DNA of 18,423 nt. It comes from Chrysochromulina parva (lineage: Eukaryota; Haptophyta; Prymnesiales; Chrysochromulinaceae). This document shows, piece by piece, positions 14,811-18,423 of the stretch. The position numbers and the translations under genes are program-made. The stretch covers positions 1-18,423 of the forward strand of contig PJAB01000989.1 in assembly GCA_002887195.1 (NCBI GenBank). The letters run 5' to 3'. Position 1 is the stretch's first letter, and every line of letters starts with the position of its first letter. Below the pieces are notes generated by a model. It ran no database searches, had not been told where the DNA came from, and worked only from the letters and a program-made list of their open reading frames with translations.

Positions 14811-17069
14811 ATGGCGGCGACGCGCACGGCGAACGAGATGGTCTCGCTAGACATTGAAGGCAAGGTTGACAAGGCGGCGGGTGTGGCGGCCAAGGCGACG
14901 GGGGCAGCGGCCAACGGGGGCGTCATGGCGGGCATGAGCACGGCGGCCATCGCCGGCGTGGCAGTAGCATCCTCGGCCATCGTGGGCTTGGTCATCGCCG
15001 TGGCAGTCGTTGCGAGCACGGCGAGCACGGCGATGGGGGGGTCATGCGCGGCGCCGTTCGATTCGACGGTGGATGGGTGCGAAATCGCCATCGTCGGCGC
15101 TGGCGCCGGTGGCTTTTACACGGCGTTTAGAATGACCGTCGACGCGGGCGTGCGGGGAAGCTCCATTTGCATTTTCGAGGCCGACTCGCGCCACAGCGGC
15201 CGTATCCTGTCCCTGCGCGGCCAGGGCGACCCTACCGACCCGACGAAACGCGACCTCGTCGTCGATGCGGGCGGGTATCGCACCTTTGACACCATCTCGC
15301 CGCGCACGCAGTACCTGATCGTCAACCGTACCGGCCTGACGCTCGGCTGCTACGACCCCATCTCGTGCTTAGGCAAGGTGATCGTCAACTCGCAGGGCCA
15401 CCGGATTGGGTACGGCACCTTCGTCGAGCGCCTGTACGACATCGTCACGGCCCGTGGCGTGCGTGTGATGCTCGAGCGTCCGCTGATCAAGCTCGAGAAG
15501 CTCGGCACGAGTGCTGCCCCGCGCACGCGGCTCACGTTCACGAAACCCGAGGGAGGCCTCGTGACGACGATCTCGAGCCGCGTGGTCATCACGATCCCGC
15601 AGTACCCGCTGCTCGAGGTCTTGCGCAACTCGCCCAGCCTCGGGGTGACCGACGACCTCGAGCGCGCGATTCACGCCGTGCAGCCCGTGTACGCCGTCAA
15701 GCTCTACCTGTACTACCCGGATGCATGGTGGGTCACGAGGCTTGGACTCCGTGAGGGCTCCTTCGTGTCGGATGGCAACGCCGTGACGCCGCCGCTCCAG
15801 GGCCGCTACCACGATGGCGAGATTCGGTGCACGCGCCCGGCGAACGCGCCCGCCAACTGGGCGCCGATCATCGGCTCGTCGTGCTACGGCTTCCTGCAGA
15901 CGCAGTACTTTTGGGACTTTTCGGGCAAGTCGCAGAACTACTTTGGCCGCTTCCAGAACAACCGGAGCAGCGTGGTCACCCACCTCAGCACGACGGCCGA
16001 TGGCAGGAACGCCATCATGGACGTCCACAACGAGGTGATGCGGTACCACAACCTAACTGCGGCGCATAACATCCCGCCGCCCAGGGAGGGCGTCCTCGTC
16101 ACGTACAACCTTGCGACGCCGTGGGCCCACTCGGCGTGGCACTACTGGACGGATGCTTCTAAGGCCTCGGTCCTCCAAGACTTCCTCGAGACCGATAATA
16201 TCCACCTGGTCAACGAGGCGTACTCGCCCGCGCCGTCGTGGGCGGAGGGTGCGATCGTGCTCGCCGACCAGCTCATGAACGACCTGTACGGCCTCAACCC
16301 GCCCCACTCGCCCGTGACGTACCGCGCGCGCAACTATATCTCCGAGATCTGGAACGATGCGCCCGCGACCGACCCCAACGGCACGGTGGCTCCGATTTGC
16401 TTGAACACGTGCATGTGGAACGGCGCCTCGCGCGTCGCTTTTGCCCGCAACGGCGCTTGCCAGGACGGCGCGTTGGCATCGACCTGTGCGGGAACGGGCT
16501 GCCGGGAATCGACCTTCACCGCACTCTGCGACTACGGCACGGACTGCCAAGATTGCGGGCCCCGCCCGGGGTTGGGCGGCGTCGCCGAAGGTGCCGCCGA
16601 GGACCCAGCGTGCTTCATCGCCGACGCGAAGCTGCTCTTGGCCGACGGCAGCCGCATCCCTCTCGCCAAGGCGCAGGTCGGCATGCGCGTTGCCTCGGCC
16701 CTCGGCCAGGGCACGATCACCGCGGTGCTCCGCCACCCGGTCAATGCGACCGTCAAGCGCTTCCGCTTGCCGACCGCGCACGGCGACCTCGTCGGTACTC
16801 TCTCGCATCCCGTCTTCGTCAACGCCAGCTGGCTCGAGGCCGAGGAGGCCGCGGCTCTGGGCCTGCTGCCGGGCCTGACGACCGAGCTCGCGCACGTCGA
16901 CGAGTACTACAACCTCGAGATCGATGGAGATCAGCCCGAGATCGGCGCCCATGCCTACGAGCTCAACGGCCACGTCGTCTCCGGCCTCGGCGATAATGAG
17001 GTGCTCAATCAGCGCTTCGCGCGCCAAAAGGTCTTCCGCAACCTCAAGCACGCCACCGCCGCCGCCTAA
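14811..17069 (+). CDS. Membrane-anchored flavin amine oxidase fused to a Cys-rich module and a C-terminal Hint domain
   Basis: An intron-free frame of 752 residues; an alternative start at 14838 gives MVSLDIEGK. An Ala/Val-rich membrane segment (about 44-72) is followed by the FAD Rossmann motif EIAIVGAGAGGFYTAF (91-106), EADSRHSGR (123-131) and DAGGYRTF, the usual flavin amine oxidase order. It closes with the C-terminal FAD-contact region EAYSPAPSWAEGA (469-481). Residues about 530-585 form a Cys-rich module (CLNTC ... CDYGTDCQDCGPR). Hint motifs follow: Cys601 in CFIADAKLLLADG, VGMRV, the TxxH of GTLSHPVF (Thr663, His666), YYNLEIDG and HAYELNGHVVSG. Hint domains of hedgehog or intein type cut their own N-terminal peptide bond through the first Cys. 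Predicted: oxidation of an amine or amino acid, then release or modification at Cys601. The orientation suggests a lumenal or extracellular enzyme. Confidence 0.82.
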   Translation: MAATRTANEMVSLDIEGKVDKAAGVAAKATGAAANGGVMAGMSTAAIAGVAVASSAIVGLVIAVAVVASTASTAMGGSCAAPFDSTVDGCEIAIVGAGAGGFYTAFRMTVDAGVRGSSICIFEADSRHSGRILSLRGQGDPTDPTKRDLVVDAGGYRTFDTISPRTQYLIVNRTGLTLGCYDPISCLGKVIVNSQGHRIGYGTFVERLYDIVTARGVRVMLERPLIKLEKLGTSAAPRTRLTFTKPEGGLVTTISSRVVITIPQYPLLEVLRNSPSLGVTDDLERAIHAVQPVYAVKLYLYYPDAWWVTRLGLREGSFVSDGNAVTPPLQGRYHDGEIRCTRPANAPANWAPIIGSSCYGFLQTQYFWDFSGKSQNYFGRFQNNRSSVVTHLSTTADGRNAIMDVHNEVMRYHNLTAAHNIPPPREGVLVTYNLATPWAHSAWHYWTDASKASVLQDFLETDNIHLVNEAYSPAPSWAEGAIVLADQLMNDLYGLNPPHSPVTYRARNYISEIWNDAPATDPNGTVAPICLNTCMWNGASRVAFARNGACQDGALASTCAGTGCRESTFTALCDYGTDCQDCGPRPGLGGVAEGAAEDPACFIADAKLLLADGSRIPLAKAQVGMRVASALGQGTITAVLRHPVNATVKRFRLPTAHGDLVGTLSHPVFVNASWLEAEEAAALGLLPGLTTELAHVDEYYNLEIDGDQPEIGAHAYELNGHVVSGLGDNEVLNQRFARQKVFRNLKHATAAA

Positions 17070-17154
17070 GACGAGGATGGATGCATGCATGCATGCGTGC
17101 GTGCGGCCGACGAGGATGGATGTACCCTGCCGCCGCCGCCTAAGACGAGGATGG
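17058..17154 (+). repeat. Duplicated coding-end sequence downstream of the flavin oxidase
   Basis: GCCGCCGCCTAAGACGAGGA plus TGG, which spans the stop codon at 17058-17080, recurs exactly at 17132-17154. A partial copy (GCCGACGAGGATGG) lies at 17106-17119. Between them is an ATGC/GTGC microsatellite (GCATGCATGCATGCGTGCGT). Confidence 0.85.
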
Positions 17155-18089
17155 CGTGCAGAGTGTGGAGTGCGCAGTGGAGTGCGCAGTGGAGTGCACG
17201 ACGTGTGTGAAGGGGAGCGCGGGGAGCTGAGCGTGGCGCTAGGGCGGTCTGGACGCTTGCCAAGTCAAGGGGACGACAAGATGAGGGGCTTCGAACGAGA
17301 ATGAGCCCATCGTGACGTCACAAGGGCGTGCGTGCTCCTGCGCGGGCTCGACCCGCATGCACATGCATGCACCTGCAAATGCACACATGTATGCATCGGC
17401 CCTCGTTCTGAGGGATGGGGGTGGGCATGGGCGGAGGGAACGTTCTTTGGTCGGCGTAGAATGTTCTGTGGTGGTCGAGGCCGTGGCGCTGGGAAATCAA
17501 GGGCCATGGGGGCGGCGACGGCGGGCAGTTGCGCGGGATTGGCCATGGCGCGCCCTCGGTTGTGGACCGTTGAGCGGGGGAGGTGATCACTCTTTGGGGC
17601 GTAGGTGGGGCTTGGGTTCGCTCTGTGGCGCTCGCACTGCTCGCCGATGCAAGATGTTCTCTGGGACAGGGTTCTAGGGACAGCTCGCTCGTAGGGACAG
17701 GGATCTTTTGTCCGCTCGCGCAGTCTCGATCTGTATGGTGTGCTCGGTTCTGTACGTACGCCGTGTGTTGTACGCAGAGTGTCTGGCACCCGCAGACCGT
17801 TTTGAGTATTTTAGAAAGTTGGTACATGAACATGTGGATGTGCGAGCGCGTGTCGACTGTCGTGTGGACTCTAGCTTGGTCGACAGCATTGTGATGAGGC
17901 CCACGATGGCGCACTTTTTGTGACGTCCACACTTTCGCCAACGGTCTGGACTGGCGTCATCGGCTATTTCCGACTCAAGTTTCGAAGTTTCGGTACCCGT
18001 CCTTACCGTCCGCCGGACAAATTCGCCGACATGTTTCGCCCTTTTCCAGGAATCGAGCGCGACGCCCCGTCCAGCACACGTTGACCAAG
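17070..18089. other. Intergenic region, no supported gene
   Basis: The interval holds the downstream repeat of the flavin oxidase, then a GTGGAGTGCGCA tandem (17165-17195) and TGCATG-rich sequence (17355-17400). Base composition from about 17700 onward is less GC-rich than the genes. Several open frames up to 207 codons exist on both strands, but they have no recognisable domains and overlap one another. The core promoter of the gene starting at 18090 should lie in the last few hundred bases. Confidence 0.5.
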
Positions 18090-18423
18090 ATGATGTACTC
18101 GCTGGACATTGAAGGCAACGCGCTCGGCGCTTGGCGGACGAGCTCGCTTCGCGTGAACACGGACCTCGTGCATTCAGGCCCGAACGTGGGCGCTGTTTCG
18201 ATCCCTCAGTCCCTGCACTCTCTGCTCGATGACCAGGACTACGAGCTCATGGGGGGGTACAAGTTCGGCCGCAGCCTGCAGGCTGTGGTATCGATGTCGA
18301 CTGCGATGTCGTCCACCACGACGTGCGACGACGCCGCCCTGTGCGGAGATGCCGCGGATGTGTGCGACGAAGCGCTCTGCGGCGACGGCTCTGATGGCGC
18401 CTGCGAGGCCGCCCTCTGCGGTG
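18090..18423 (+). CDS. Cys-rich repeat protein, 5' end only
   Basis: ATG ATG at 18090-18095 opens a frame that runs off the window with no stop: 111 codons plus one base. The N-terminus MMYSLDIEGNALGAW is nearly the same, in both protein and DNA, as the MVSLDIEGK start region of the flavin oxidase gene at 14838. A stretch without recognised motifs (residues 16-80) leads into repeats of the form CDDAALCGDAADV / CDEALCGDGSDGA / CEAALCG, with Cys at regular spacing, suggesting a disulfide-rich or metal-binding extracellular repeat. The family is unknown. Start choice rests on the shared motif and lack of competing upstream Met in frame; the exon may end beyond the window. Confidence 0.65.
   Translation, partial: MMYSLDIEGNALGAWRTSSLRVNTDLVHSGPNVGAVSIPQSLHSLLDDQDYELMGGYKFGRSLQAVVSMSTAMSSTTTCDDAALCGDAADVCDEALCGDGSDGACEAALCG

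Noticed and set aside
16611..17069. Protein-splicing intein in the flavin oxidase
   Set aside because: The block A Cys and TxxH are present, but there is no C-terminal His-Asn followed by a nucleophile and no meaningful C-extein, so a hedgehog-type or bacterial-type cleaving Hint domain fits better.
16053..17090. 345-codon minus-strand frame antisense to the flavin oxidase
   Set aside because: It mirrors the oxidase and Hint coding sequence and has no domain of its own.
17318..17941. 207-codon minus-strand frame and overlapping plus-strand frames in the 3' intergenic region
   Set aside because: No recognisable domain, poor start context and mutually overlapping frames, so I treat the region as noncoding.
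1..18423. Bacterial or viral origin of the window
   Set aside because: Thirteen inferred introns, a presequence-bearing HSP70 relative, GT29-type and two-pore channel genes, divergent single genes and large intergenic regions all fit a nuclear eukaryotic locus. No viral hallmark gene is seen.

Overview
The window looks like nuclear DNA of a GC-rich, intron-bearing protist, most likely a microalga. A haptophyte-type genome is my best guess, at low confidence. The eukaryotic evidence is internal: three plus-strand genes only give intact proteins if 12 short AG-ending introns are removed, and a 13th intron repairs the minus-strand aminotransferase-like gene. The proteins include a sialyltransferase-type glycosyltransferase, a two-pore channel, a presequence-bearing HSP70 relative and a Hint-fused flavoenzyme. 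I see no Shine-Dalgarno-led operons.

Layout, left to right. (1) 1-2596, minus, 3' end outside the window: an uninterrupted reading frame joining Cys-rich zinc clusters, an acidic tract, a ubiquitin-interacting motif and an RRM. (2) 2876-5581, plus: a five-exon, multi-membrane-segment GT29/sialyltransferase-like enzyme, divergent from (1). (3) 5959-8421, plus: a four-exon two-pore channel with unusual filter sequences. (4) 8475-8987, minus: a small secreted LRR protein. (5) 9162-11670, plus, divergent from (4): a six-exon HSP70 ATPase-domain-only protein with a presequence and membrane anchor, and several replaced catalytic residues. (6) 12436-14527, minus: a two-exon alliinase/Trp-aminotransferase-like PLP enzyme. 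(7) 14811-17069, plus, divergent from (6): a membrane-anchored flavin amine oxidase with a Cys-rich module and a C-terminal Hint autoprocessing domain. (8) 18090-end, plus, partial: a Cys-rich repeat protein whose first residues match the start of (7).

The most striking signal lies in the introns. In at least eight of 13, the first bases of the intron copy the first bases of the downstream exon. Several introns also hold further internal copies of the acceptor-plus-exon-start unit, or of an intact exon-exon junction. Their bodies are arrays of 10-11 bp units built on CTGAT/CTGAG, and unrelated genes share a near-identical 3' end (CTGATTGCCTCCCTCATCAG followed by GT). This looks like introns that arose and grew by repeated local duplication, or an introner-like family.

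Genes (6) and (7) share a divergent promoter and encode two amine/amino-acid-active enzyme types, so a joint metabolic role is plausible but not shown. Exon boundaries were inferred by eye from frame, splice dinucleotides and protein-family continuity. No transcript data or database search was available.
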